Source: Pictodentalium vernedei
Lineage: Eukaryota > Mollusca > Scaphopoda > Dentaliida > Dentaliidae
DNA: 64,000 bases
Assembly (NCBI GenBank): GCA_031216915.1
Contig: CM062296.1
Coordinates: 149,221,340 to 149,285,339, forward strand
Reading direction: 5' to 3'
In this document: positions 1-9,674 of the stretch, one piece after another
Position numbering within the stretch: the first letter of the stretch is position 1
How the letters are laid out: the number at the start of each line of letters is the position of its first letter
Made by a program: the position numbers and the translations under genes
The notes under the pieces: model-generated
The model's input: the letters and a program-made list of their open reading frames with translations, nothing else
What the model was told of the DNA's origin: nothing
The model's database searches: none

Positions 1-25
1 TTATTTTTTTTTTTTTTAATTATTA

Positions 26-1295
26 TTATTTCATCGAACGATGGACATGTTTTGTCTGTCTGATTCGAAATATAACTCTATCTGACAGGACTAGGGTGAA
101 AGCCTCAGTTCTCTTTGGAACATTCGTATCGAACTGCATCTTGATCTGATTATCTAAGACGCTACTCTTGAGTCGCTCGATCTGTTTACTGATGTCGAAT
201 ACGAGCAGGGTATACATTGATTTGGGATATTAGGATTACCCATCAATTCGTCCCGTCGATGATATTTCTTTCTGAAATCGGCGGCGTCGCCGTATAGTCT
301 GTAACAATCGTTCTTATCAAAAGAGTCGTTGTAATCGATGGCCGAATATCACGTGGCGATTAGAAATACCTGCACGTTTCTCCAGTGGCAATGATCGAAC
401 AGGGAAGGATTTTTCTCTTGAGACCCATCCCTATCAGTTTGAAATGCTACTACGATGAATCGTGGTCTTTCTGAAGCAGATTGCACGGTCAATCTCCATT
501 TGAAGGGATTGCTGGCTGGTGGAATACTAGCTGTGTGGCACTGTCTCATTCTAAATCCCACCAGTAATTTACTTTACGATTCTATGATCTTGTAGAGACA
601 GACTTTCTCCGTGACCGAAGGCAGCACGTGCAGAATGAACCAAGATATCTTGTTCAGATTATTTTACCCGCATCGGTTGCGGCAGGTCTCATGATGTCTT
701 TGTCGTTTCTTTTTCGAATCAATGTCAGATTGTGTTTGAATCCATAGAGAATCTTATAGTAATCTTCCACGAATCCGAATATGTGTTTCAGAGGTATCCT
801 GAACGAAAACGTTCCTCTGGATCTCGACGTCTTGCCGACGTAGTTGAACCTCAGGGTGGCACTGGTATTAGCTGCACTCATGTCAGCAACGGTGTCTTTC
901 ACCCACAACTGATTGAGTCCTTTAGACTTTGAAAAATCGTCCGGATATATCAAGAGTCTGTACATCGTAGAGCCTTGTCTGGGATGAAACATGAATTCTA
1001 TCTCTTGTCCAGAGAGCATGTATTTTATAATACTGAACATATGCATCATGCCATTAATGGCTGGAGTGATCACATCATCGTCAGCATAATCGCTTCCGTC
1101 TTCCTTGGTGAGACGTCCCTGTATCACTATGTAACTTTCGCTGGGATGAAAGAAACAAATCTTGAGTCTCGACGTTGATTCTTTTTTCAGCGGCATGTTC
1201 AGACTGGTTTCAGCCACTGGTTCATACTTGTGAACTTCGTATTCTCGAATGCTTTCGTCTCTCAATATACCTTCGGTTATATCTAATATATTCAT
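26..1295 (-). pseudogene. Major capsid-like protein of Polinton-like element, copy A
   Basis: This gene reads leftward in three main open pieces: 1295-654 (213 aa), 561-349 (70 aa) and 217-26 (63 aa). I see a frameshift near 657, in-frame stops near 570 and at 351-349, and a frameshift near 217. The N-terminal piece contains GRLTKEDGSDYADDD, IKYMLSGQEIE and KHIFGFVEDYYK. The same motifs recur in the plus-strand copy at 63332-64000, so this is a repeated element gene and not chance. Its position next to the integrase and its size of about 420 codons fit a double jelly-roll capsid protein of the Polinton/adintovirus type. That assignment is family knowledge plus context; I cannot model the fold here. 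The C-terminal motif MYTLLVFDISKQ is well kept. A chimeric relic of the same region lies at 52541-52720. Confidence 0.7.
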
Positions 1296-1429
1296 AATGT
1301 TTTGGGGTTTTTTGTGTTTATTCGTTTGCTTTTTTTATAAATTGTTTTTTTTTTAATTATTATTTTTTTTTTTTTTTCCTTACTATATATGTGTAAAAAA
1401 AACAAAGTGAACGTCGTCTTCTGCAATTC

Positions 1430-2260
1430 TTGTTCGTAAAATGTTCCAATGATTGCTCTGCTGTCACCTCCATCTCCTCTAACGCTTCTATTGTGTAAGT
1501 CATTGGATCTGTGTGAATTATTCTAACGATCTTAAAGATTTCCTTGGTCCATCAAGGAGTGTAAACTTTCTCGAAGAGTGACTTATAAGAAGTGAATCTC
1601 CCTCGATCACCAATTGCAAATTTAGGCGGTTTGGACTCTTTCTTGGTCTTGGTCCTTTCAGGATAGAGATTCGCAAAGACACGTTTTTCGTTTCGAGGAT
1701 TGCTACCTTCCATGGGCGTCATCTTGATCGATCTGTGTGAGTGTTGTTGTATTTTTCGACCAGTTCGTCTAGAACGTCGATATATTTCTCAGTCTTATTG
1801 GCCATGAAATACTTGTACACGTTTTCCTTCGTGGTTCTATTCCAACATTTGATCACATTGGCTTTCCTTCCATTTTCGACGGAACAGAGGTCGACCAACA
1901 AACGAACGTGACTGTTGTCAAATCCCTTCCCCTTGTCCACTCATAATTTATCCGGTTTTTGAGAAGACGATGCGAATATGCTCTTCAGAGCCTCGGACAC
2001 GCAAGCCCCCGATTTATTCTTTAGAGGACTCACCCATCTGTATATCAAAAACAAGTCGATAACCGTCAGTATGTATTTAACGCCCTTGTTCTGTTTCGAA
2101 TTTGATTTCATATTGACTTGATTGGCCGTTCAGATCTGATCCAGACCCTTCACGAACATCCTTCTTCTTCGAAATTTATGCGTGATGGGATTGTCTAGTT
2201 CATTTGCCAAAGCATTTGTTAAAAATTTGTTCTGGACATTTATTTTTTTATGACCCCATC
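1430..2260 (-). pseudogene. Polinton-type (rve, DDE) integrase, copy A, inactivated
   Basis: This integrase part follows the PLA2-like part in the same reading frame in the ORF at 2390-2130 (KFRRRRMFVKGLDQI). A TGA then replaces the tryptophan that copy C has at the same place. Downstream pieces include VKYILTVIDLF (reading from the DNA) and, at 1940-1719, VDKGKGF, CWNRT and YIDVLDELVEKYNN. Compared with copy C (62316-63170), the first catalytic Asp is replaced by Asn and the VVERWNRT glutamate by Lys (VIKCWNRT). The second Asp is kept (VDKG). The C-terminal chromo-like region (1720-1430) is recognisable only in shifted frames. The enzyme would have joined element ends to target DNA in the nucleus; this copy cannot be active. 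Confidence 0.75.
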
Positions 2261-2679
2261 CGAAGCGACATTTGGTACCGGTCACTTTACCGACCAATGA
2301 TTTGGTATACTTTTCAACATCGTCAACATGTTTTATTGCAGATTCGATTACGAGTCTCGACATCCGGATGTTTAGCGTAGCACAGATCATGAGCGTAAGC
2401 CGCCGAATCCACCCTATTGATTGGTTTGCTCCAAGATGTAGGTGTCAGATTTAATCTCCTATTTAATTTCGTGCTGGGTCCGGTGAATTGATGTCCTGAC
2501 AGATGCATTTCGTTGGGTAGATTATTAATCAATTTATTCATTAGACTGGCACCGCATTTGACAAACTGCATCTTGGTCGAACATTTTACACGTTCCACGA
2601 GGCATGGGACTTTTATTTTTCATCAGTACTTTTTAACGTTAACCATATTGGTAACTCTCTTGCATTTGACGCAATACAT
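2260..2679 (-). pseudogene. Zinc-ribbon / PLA2-like N-terminal part of integrase gene, copy A
   Basis: Starting at ATG 2679, the frame opens with MYCVKCKRVT, a CxxC half-ribbon also seen in copy C at 61848, then meets a stop. The ORF at 2598-2323 gives KLINNLPNEMHL, FTGPSTKLNRRL and AAYAHDLCY. The HD pair followed by Y matches the catalytic motif of phospholipase A2-like domains found in parvovirus capsids and some Polinton-type elements. A frameshift near 2335 moves the rest into the ORF at 2390-2130, where TKSLVGKV..CRFGWG runs without interruption into integrase residues. This suggests one fused gene. In viruses PLA2 domains help breach endosomal membranes; that role here is inference. Confidence 0.65.
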
Positions 2680-2752
2680 ATTTTTTTTCTTATATAATTT
2701 TTTTTTTTCGTATTCTTTTTAATTATATATATATATTTTGTTTTTCAATCGA

Positions 2753-3423
2753 TTACTTCCGGAATCTTTTTGGGATCCAGTCCAAAAATTTATGAAACGA
2801 TCGTCTCGTCTCTTTCCTACCTTTTTCCACAAGAGAATCCTTCATTTCTTCCTTGATGATCTGACGACTCTCGACTCTTATCTTCGCTTTCATGACTTCG
2901 TATTTTTGTTTTTCGTTCAATATGTCGACGTATTCGCCGTCCGAAACCCTACCATCTTTCCATGCTAGGGAGATCTTATCCAACACGGTGTCGATCTTTG
3001 CATCGGCCAAAATGCTGATGTTTTTGTGATTCTTGGCCTTCACAGATAATTACTTAGCAATTAAATTTCCGATAGTACTGACGAATCTGACAGTCAAAAC
3101 CAATCAATCTATGGCCAACGCGACTGGAAGAGCAACAATGGCGGCCGACAATAGACCGATTCCAGCAACATTCAAACCCACAGAGGTCGCGATGAGTGTC
3201 AAATCCACATCGTTTACAAATTTTTCAAATCTCGAATATTTCTTATTGAGCGAACGACGAGAATCTCTCTCTCTCGTGTCAGATACGATTGAATTCTATT
3301 GATTTGTTTGATTCAATACTTCTGCCCCGCGTCGACACTACTTTCTGGTGGTAGAAGAGGTGTCCTGGGCTCCACATTCGACTTCTCTAACGTTTGATAG
3401 ATTTTTTTTGTCCGAGTTTCCAT
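2753..3423 (-). pseudogene. Two-helix membrane protein of Polinton-like element, copy A
   Basis: This is homologous to the plus-strand ORF at 61108-61752. A likely ATG lies at 3423, followed by a stop (TGA) just before IKQINRIQSYLTRER. A frameshift in the GAGA-rich stretch near 3270 and further stops near 3110 and 3050 follow. The C-terminal piece, 3043-2753, stays open for 96 aa and contains ILADAKIDTVLDKISLAWKDGRVSDGEY and RQIIKEEMKDSLVEKGRKE (shown in parts). The middle region, read across frames, encodes a hydrophobic Gly/Ala-rich hairpin (VGLNVAGIGLL). It sits directly upstream of the PLA2/integrase gene, as in copy C. The function is unknown; a virion or host-membrane role is possible. 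Confidence 0.6.
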
Positions 3424-3518
3424 TTTCATTTTATTTTTTAATTTATTTATTTATATCTATTATTTTTTTGCATTTTTTTTTTTTTATTTTCACCCTTTAT
3501 TATTTAATGATTTTTTTT

Positions 3519-3950
3519 TTAATGGTTTCTTCCCTTCAACAAGGAATTCATAAAAACGTGATTCCCATCGGAACATTTTTTAGTGGTGGTGATCTCCCCT
3601 TTTCCAACAAATATTCCAAAATGCGTCCTCTGTCTTCGGTGGTGAGACATCAATGCACAAACTTCAATGCTTCCGGTTTTGTGGGCTTGGGTTCTCCGAC
3701 AACATTCGATCATGTTGTTGCGTTGGACGTATTCCAATGCACGCATGAAATACATAGTGACGATGTCTTCCCATTCCATTGTGAGACATGAATGATTAAT
3801 GTGATTAAATTCTCTCTCCTCCCGACATCTGAGACATCTTTTATGCAAGACGCAAGGAAATTGTTCATTCATGCAGATCGCATGAGCTCTACACAGTGCC
3901 CTTCGAGGAAACCAAGCTCTCGATTTAATGGAGTCATTCGTTCCACTCAT
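3519..3950 (-). CDS. Cys/His-rich protein conserved between copies A and C
   Basis: This open 143-aa frame contains HKRCLRCREEREFNHINHSC, a CxxC plus HxxHxC arrangement that could bind zinc. It is followed by MEWEDIVTMYFMRALEYVQ. The nucleotide sequence around this motif is recognisably repeated on the plus strand at about 60750-60830, which reads MEREDMVVKYFEPAFERVQ. In both copies the gene lies immediately upstream of the two-helix membrane protein, so it is a genuine element gene. I do not recognise the family. The C-terminal half (HHRRQRTHFGIFVGKG) is basic. It is open here, but neighbouring genes are broken, so expression is doubtful. Confidence 0.5.
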   Translation of the reverse strand: MSGTNDSIKSRAWFPRRALCRAHAICMNEQFPCVLHKRCLRCREEREFNHINHSCLTMEWEDIVTMYFMRALEYVQRNNMIECCRRTQAHKTGSIEVCALMSHHRRQRTHFGIFVGKGEITTTKKCSDGNHVFMNSLLKGRNH

Positions 3951-4107
3951 AATTATAATTATATATACAGAAAAAAAATGTCTTCGCTTATTATTTTTCT
4001 CTTATTATTGGTTTTCGTATTATTTTTCTTTTTTTTTATATATTACGTTTTTTTTTTGTTTTTTTTTTTGTTTTTTCTCAATAACAAGATATTTATTCTC
4101 CTCATCA

Positions 4108-4701
4108 TCAACCGAATGAATGAATACTGTCGTATATTATGATAGGAGAAAGCTGACATTTTTTTCGAAAGAAGCATTTTATGCTTTCGTATTTTGATAA
4201 AACTGTCATCTTTTTATCATCATCATCGTCATTAGAATGATATGGGAAATAACTGATAATGATTTTTAATCTTTCAGCAAATTCGATACATGATCTATTT
4301 GACATGAACAAGTGTAATCTGTGAATAAATGTGGCACACTCGCGAATGTATTTTCAAGATTTTCATTGCCACAACGATCAAATGCGTTAACTTCGTTTTT
4401 CATGCAAGAAATCATGTAACAATATTTCCCTTAATTGTAACATTCTACAAATTTCACATCGTATTTTTAAACGATCTAGAACATCCATAATCATGTCATA
4501 ATCTTGGTAAGACATATATTTTTTTTGAACTTCATAGTTTTGATATTTTCGAAATAGATTTGATTTAGGAATATGAATAACAATATTAAAGAAAACAACA
4601 TTCCGTACCCATTTAAACATGTGGCATATACGATTTGTTCCGACTGAATTGCTTCTAATGCATACTCGTGCAAATATTGTGAAAAAGCTAAACGCTTTCA
4701 T
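4108..4701 (-). pseudogene. Unidentified AT-rich coding relic in copy A
   Basis: Two minus-strand frames, 4701-4387 (104 aa) and 4311-4108 (67 aa), are separated by about 75 bases with stops. They may be one decayed gene of about 190 codons. The first contains a Cys pair (IRCEICRMLQLREILL) and a hydrophobic stretch (WVRNVVFFNIVIHI). A competing frame at 4673-4491 also reads plausibly (YALEAIQSEQIVYATCLNGY), which suggests at least one frameshift. I see no match to a known Polinton protein and no homologous segment in copies B or C. It may be an element-specific accessory gene, or not coding at all. Confidence 0.25.
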
Positions 4702-4779
4702 GATACAAACATCTCGTTACCAGGTCTGTTGGAAGTCTTTTTCTCTCCTTTTGTTTCATTTTTTATTGTTATTGTTTTT

Positions 4780-5034
4780 CTATAATAACATACCCAAAAG
4801 TGGCATATGCTTAAACAGTGAATTCTGACTGAACAGCAAACCTTCACCAATAGGTTTCACATTCTTTCCGGTCTTTAGATAGAGACCGTCTCCAAGGAAA
4901 GCATCACTGCCACTGCCTTTTCTCACGGGTCCTAGATACAGTCCTTTACCTTCCACGTCTATGTGACACACATCTCCTCCCTTCTTCAAAAACAGTCTGT
5001 TTCCTCCCTTCTTCAGAAACAATCCTCTACCCAT
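4780..5034 (-). CDS. Gly-rich short-repeat protein of Polinton-like element
   Basis: This 84-aa open frame is built from short Gly/Leu repeats: GRGLFLKKGG, NRLFLKKGG, GKGLYLGP, GDGLYLKTG and GEGLLF. The ATG overlaps the stop of the preceding gene as TAATG, so the two are probably translated from one message. Repeated GxGLxL units in a small basic protein next to capsid genes suggest a virion core or scaffold component. That is inference from position and composition. No homologue is visible in copies B and C because the corresponding region is deleted or missing there. Confidence 0.5.
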   Translation of the reverse strand: MGRGLFLKKGGNRLFLKKGGDVCHIDVEGKGLYLGPVRKGSGSDAFLGDGLYLKTGKNVKPIGEGLLFSQNSLFKHMPLLGMLL

Positions 5035-5414
5035 TAATTGATGACACCCGAACTAGTGAGTCCCAAGAGAGCTCCCACGCTCAGAGCTGGTAACACCGTC
5101 TTCATGAGAATGGGTAATGCTTTGGCGGCGAGTCCCGCCAATAGCAGTAAGAAACTGCCTTCCATTCTCAGACTGTATCTCAATTGAGTGGGACTCAGTC
5201 TCACCGTCATTCCCGTTCGATTATGAATCACTTTCTCCATCCTTTTGATTTGAGTTTTAGTCCAGGAAATCCGATTGCTTTCACCACTCACCAGATCTTC
5301 ATAACTGAATTTAAATCTAACGGCTTCACTTAGATGACTCAACACTCTGCGAAGTTTAGCCTTCTGTCCTTCGGATATGTTCACGTTTTTAATGATGTAT
5401 CGAGTACTACTCAT
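5034..5414 (-). CDS. Small hydrophobic-tailed virion-type protein (pX-like)
   Basis: This open 126-aa frame has a charged N-terminal half (SEGQKAKLRRVL, SWTKTQIKRMEKVI) and a hydrophobic C-terminus from about residue 86 (GSFLLLLAGLAAKALPI, then LPALSVGALLGL). Polintons and adintoviruses carry a small protein with this layout next to capsid genes, often compared with adenovirus pX/pVI, which act on membranes or DNA inside the particle. I assign it by that architecture and its place between the minor capsid and Gly-rich genes. It shares no obvious stops or frameshifts, unlike its neighbours. The TAATG junction with the downstream gene points to coupled translation. Confidence 0.55.
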   Translation of the reverse strand: MSSTRYIIKNVNISEGQKAKLRRVLSHLSEAVRFKFSYEDLVSGESNRISWTKTQIKRMEKVIHNRTGMTVRLSPTQLRYSLRMEGSFLLLLAGLAAKALPILMKTVLPALSVGALLGLTSSGVIN

Positions 5415-5588
5415 ATTTGTTATTTTTTTTCACTGGATTATAATTTTTTTTTAATTATAAATATAAGTTTCTTTTTATTATTATGAATATTATAAGTTTT
5501 TATTTTGTTTATTTTTATTTCTTATATAAATATATAAAAAACATTTTTTTTTTATTTATTTTTTTTTTCAAATTATATTTATTATATT

Positions 5589-6336
5589 TCATATCCCCCT
5601 CATGTGAAATCGTATAGTCACTCTCTCTCCACGAAGATCTAATAGATTGACGTTCGAATCTGTCAATGTGGCTTTGATGCTATACAATATGTCCAGGATC
5701 ACGGGTAGATAGACGAGATTTTGAGGTCGCTCCACAATCTTGTAACCCGGCAAAACGTCCGGACAGAACGAGGAGATCATAGGCCGAGCAATACATTGAT
5801 GTAACTTACCGCGATGACATTGACATTCACGAAAATGCTATTGACCATGAGAATGTCGACCATATTTTCGGATGCAGCGTGACCTCGATAGATCCTTCGA
5901 TCGAATCCCAACATCTTACTGATCGAATCTTCCACATTAAAATCCACTCAAAAATTATTTCCCAAGTATAATATTGTCTGTAGAGTACTCGTATTGGGAG
6001 CGAGGCTTACCATCTTGCTTCCGTGACCATCGGTCTTCAGTCTCGTCTGGATGTGACGGTTCAGATCGTCTATGTCATACTCCCTCCGGGAATTCGAATC
6101 GTGAACCAATACATTCCATTGGAATACTTGAATGTGTTATTTTGTTTGGTGACGTTGGGAAACAAACAGTAAGTCTGGAGATTAACCAACGCCATCTCGT
6201 ATCCTTTTTCTTTCTTCAATTCGATGGAAGGTTCGAATTCAGTTGTGAATCGAGTCGTGTCATGACTCACTATGATTTGAAAGGACTGTTCCGCAGCCGT
6301 ATTCTCAACTATCTGTTCTAATAGATGTTCCACCAT
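5589..6336 (-). pseudogene. Minor capsid (penton-like) protein, copy A
   Basis: The N-terminal ORF 6336-6070 contains FQIIVSHDTTRFTTEF and GYEMALVNLQTY, followed after a frameshift by a middle part in another frame (about 6069-5790, one internal TAA). A C-terminal ORF, 5780-5589, contains YLPVILDILYSIKATLTD and VTIRFHMR. The pattern of an N-terminal 'thread into lattice' segment and a C-terminal strand ending in a TxxLxD...VTxRFHxR motif is typical of Polinton minor capsid (single jelly-roll, vertex) proteins. The gene lies directly after the ATPase, as in copy B, where its N-terminus survives at 53275-53103. About 250 codons originally; at least two frameshifts and one stop. Confidence 0.7.
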
Positions 6337-6369
6337 TTTTTTTTTATTATTTATTAACTATATTTTTTT

Positions 6370-7205
6370 TTATTTTATCGAAATTTTTAATTTTTTTTTT
6401 ATTTTCTTTTCTCTATTATTATCGGAAATATAGAGAAAATCGTGAAATCCGCTTCGATATTTTCCGTTGTTAAATTCGCTAGTCAAATCGATCACCACAA
6501 ACTTGTGATGTCCTTTGCCCCACACCTTCTTACAGAATATCCTGAATTCTTCCTTGCTCATGTCGTTGGCCACGTGATCTCCATAGATGCGATTGAGATT
6601 ATTGAGATCCTGACGAAAGAGACACAGAAAATTATCATTCTTCCTTATCGTCTGTCTGGGTAGTCGAAAATAATTCTGAGACAGATAGGAACAATCCACG
6701 TTGCTGTGTCGTCCTCGAACGTAATACGATTCGCATCGATTCTGTCTCTCCAACAGCAGATTGTTGAAGATCATGAGATTCTTATTCTCCGACTTCAACT
6801 GTCTGGGATCGGGAACGTTGTTGGCATTCTCATAAAACAGACATTCCACGTTCGAACACTCTACATTTCTCTTAGTCATTTCTCTCACCGCTCCTTGCAG
6901 TATATTCAAAGTCTCGTGTCCTTCGAATTCATCTCGATTGTCGAAGATTCTCGACATGACGTACTTGAGTAAGTTACGTAGCATGCACTCTTGAAGCAAT
7001 CTGTATTCCGGTTGAAAGAGGCCCTTGCCGAAAACAAATAATCTGTCGTAATCCAACCAGCCGGGTCGCAACAATACATTCATCAATAGATTGGCCTTTC
7101 CACAATTCGATTGTTCCACTATCAGACCTCATATGCTATTGGGAAAGAACTCGTCATTTGACCTCTTTGTCATCGCGTTATTCCAAGACATGTCTTTGAT
7201 ATCCA
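6370..7205 (-). pseudogene. Packaging ATPase (FtsK/A32-like), copy A, with dead Walker motifs
   Basis: A candidate ATG lies at 7205, with one in-frame TGA near 7133, after which 249 codons are open. The P-loop region reads VEQSNCGKANLL: the lysine is kept, but the first glycine and the Ser/Thr after the lysine are lost. The Walker B region reads LMIFNNLLLE, where copy B has FDDLL, so both acidic residues are Asn. Other conserved blocks are RPGWLDYDRLFVFGKGLFQPEY, RGRHSNVDCSYLSQNYFRLP and HKFVVIDL (given in parts). The enzyme would pump element DNA into capsids. The long open frame combined with destroyed catalytic residues is odd. It lies between the minor capsid and a core-like gene. Confidence 0.75.
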
Positions 7206-7326
7206 TTTGTTTTCTCTCCAGTTCTTTTTTTACTATCTTTTGAGTTAAGTTTTTTCTATTTTTTTATTTTAATTTCTGTTCTATTTATATATATATATAT
7301 ATTATTTATTAAAAAAAGTTTTTTTT

Positions 7327-7689
7327 TTATTTATAAATCACTTTCAATCCCGATCCATTCGTCATTTTAGCTAATTCCTGTATTGGTACGACATCATCAT
7401 AGAAGTCTCTCCAACTTTTCGGTTCGATTCTCGATCGTTTGGCAGGTTGTGGAGTTATCAATTTATTAATCAACGTATCGGCACCTCTCTTGCCAGCTTC
7501 CAAATATATTCTACCGCTTGCTTTGATCGTAGCTTTCTTACCCGCATCGATCGCCGTGTTCTTTTCGATTTTGAGAGCACTTGATGCGATCTGTTTCACG
7601 GCGTCGACGGTGAATTTACGAGTTAAAAATCGCATCATCCAATCCACGATGCCCGATCCACCGCAGACGTAAGATCTAGCGTATCCCAT
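7327..7689 (-). CDS. Small Lys/Ala-rich core-like protein
   Basis: This open 120-aa frame starts MGYARSYVCGGSG, has a short hydrophobic/basic region (WMMRFLTRKF) and then a run of Ala/Lys residues (IDAGKKATIKASGRIYLEAGK). It ends with PQPAKRSRIEPKSW. Composition and its place between ATPase and capsid-type genes resemble DNA-associated or membrane-associated minor virion proteins of Polintons. I cannot name a family with certainty. The ORF is undamaged, and AT-rich spacers on both sides (7690-7800 and 7206-7326) look like the intergenic regions elsewhere in the element. Confidence 0.45.
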   Translation of the reverse strand: MGYARSYVCGGSGIVDWMMRFLTRKFTVDAVKQIASSALKIEKNTAIDAGKKATIKASGRIYLEAGKRGADTLINKLITPQPAKRSRIEPKSWRDFYDDVVPIQELAKMTNGSGLKVIYK

Positions 7690-7806
7690 TATTTTTCACT
7701 AATATTTTTTATTATTATTATTTTTTTTAATATATATATATTATATATATATATATTTTTTTTTATTTACTTTATTTTTTTTCTTTTGTCTTACTATTTT
7801 ATTATT

Positions 7807-8748
7807 TCAAATGATTTGATAATCCTTCTTAGTCAAGGCCTTCTGCCTCAACAATTCGTCGCACATCCTCACTATAATGTTATCCACTCCAGTGTTACCA
7901 GCCTCTCTGCTGGCCATCAACAATCTCAACCTCTCAGACAAGGCATGGGGATCGCGTGGAGGAAATATCGTGCCTGTTATTCCCTTTCCAGTCCTCGATT
8001 TCACGAAATACTCGTTCGTCTTCCATATGGGTTCCACCACGTGCTGCCACTTGCAACCTCTCCTATCCTTCGGTCTCGTCTCTTTGGGGTCGTTGTTCTT
8101 CTTCATGGGGTGAGTCTGAACCAGAATGTCTCCGTAATTGTGGTAATCATTTTTGGTGTAATCGTCGGTTCTCTGGTGAGAGAGCGGAGTATATAATCCG
8201 TCGGTCAATTCGTACCTGTTCGAAACGACGACCAAATAGCGACCTTCAAACGATACTTCCGTGTCACCCACGAAAGTTTTATCGCCATCGTCACGAAATC
8301 CATACATCGGCTCTTTCACGATTCCACTATTATCGTCAGATCTGATGCTAATCATGCTCGAAACGTCGTTATCGACGCTACTTGCGTCGGTCTCCATTCT
8401 CTCCAGAGTGTATTCGGACAACGTTATCAGCGTAAAACTATCGATGCTACTCGGATCGGTCTCGATTCTCTCCGGAGTACAACCGTGTGGAGTTCTCGAC
8501 ACAAAACTACCAGGGTGCGAACCCATCCTCAGAGAACCTTCCTTTATTAGTCTCAATTCCTCGGCGATCTCTTTCCTGGCTCGTTCCTGAACATCGGTGA
8601 CGGGTCTGAACAACTTGGTCGCCTCTCGCCTTAATTCCATCTCTCCCAATCGTCTGGCCCTATCCTGCGCCTGAATATTCTCCTTACTCTGTATTTATTT
8701 GCGAACCTGCTCGTCCCTTCCCTTCGAATCTCCGATGTGTAGAAACAT
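7807..8748 (-). pseudogene. Conserved 280-aa ORF of Polinton-like element, function unknown
   Basis: This 280-codon open frame (8649-7807) continues upstream in frame to an ATG at 8748 with one TAA near 8697, so the original protein was probably about 313 aa. The C-terminal half has a recognisable layout seen in Polinton-type elements: YTKNDYHNYGDILV, KKNNDPKETRPKDRRGCKW, VVEPIWK, then a Ser/Leu-rich helix region (LSERLRLLMASREAGN) and a basic end (RQKALTKKDYQII). The N-terminal half is acidic and carries two imperfect repeats with ERIETDPSSIDS and ERMETDASSVDN. Its biochemical role is unknown. It is the first gene of the copy-A gene train as seen here. Confidence 0.5.
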
Positions 8749-9650
8749 TCTTCTATTTATTTATTATTATTATTTTCTTTTCTTTAATGAAAAACAGTTT
8801 TTTTTTTTGTATTCTTATTTTTTTTTGGAATGTTGTTTTATACATATATATTTTTTTTTTATTTCTTATTTTTTTTGTTTTGTTTTTTAAACTGTCAATT
8901 TTCTTTTTTTTAATCACTCGTCTCGCAACCCGTAATAATAATAACATATTACATATATTCTTTTGTTCGTTCGTTCGATCGTTGTCGTTGTTGTTGCTTC
9001 GTTTTCAATCGGACTCGCAAGCTCCATCTCGAACGATAAACTCGAGTTTACCGTCTCTATCTACGAAAATTCACCCTCGATCGAACCGTCGTCCTTTTTA
9101 CCGCGGGAATCCGCGTCCCGGGTCCAGTGTTTTGCTCTGGACCAATTTTTAAATTCACCTCGATCGAACCATTGTCTTTTACCGCGAGAATCGGCGTTCG
9201 ATCGCGTATTTTTCTAGCCCGAATTTTAAAAACGACAGTGTTTTTTCGAGATTTTCCCAACGGAAAATCTCAGTGTTAAATCTCGATCGCGAGTGGTCCA
9301 GAGTTGCCATATGTATTCTAGACACGAAAATGTTGACAAAAAATTCACCCAATGGAAAAATCAGTGTTAAAATTGTCAAAATAGCAGGATCCTAAAAGCC
9401 GGAATTTTTTAGCAATATTTCGTCACATTCACCTAAAAGTACTCCAGAAATGTTCAAATTCTAAACATTTTCCGGGAAAACCCGGGGTTTTCCTGAAAAA
9501 AATCAATTATTTCTGGAAAAAACCCAACATTTTCCAAGAAAATCAATTTTTTGGACGGACAAATTTAATTTTTTTTCTAAAAATAACCCCGAATTAACTA
9601 ACTTTTCTGGACCACTATTTTTCTGAACCAACATGATTGTGGTGGTCCAG
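8749..9650. repeat. AT-rich end of copy A and short degenerate direct repeats
   Basis: No gene is supported here. 8749-8960 is low-complexity T/A sequence. From 9071 a block beginning TCACC(C)TCGATCGAACC recurs at 9155 (period 84), and a block with CAATGGAAAAATCAGTGTTAAA near 9346 resembles one near 9255. Runs rich in CCGGGAAAACCCGGGG and TTTTCC palindromic words follow up to about 9600. This may be the terminal region of copy A or unrelated repeat DNA. I could not find a clear inverted partner elsewhere in the window. Confidence 0.35.
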
Positions 9651-9674
9651 GACCAGCCATACACCCCTACTAGC

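Noticed and set aside
7786..8590. Several plus-strand ORFs over 75 aa
   Set aside because: They are opposite the conserved 280-aa gene and show no domain signature.
8753..8947. Lys-rich 64-aa minus-strand ORF
   Set aside because: It is translated low-complexity T/A sequence with no conserved content.
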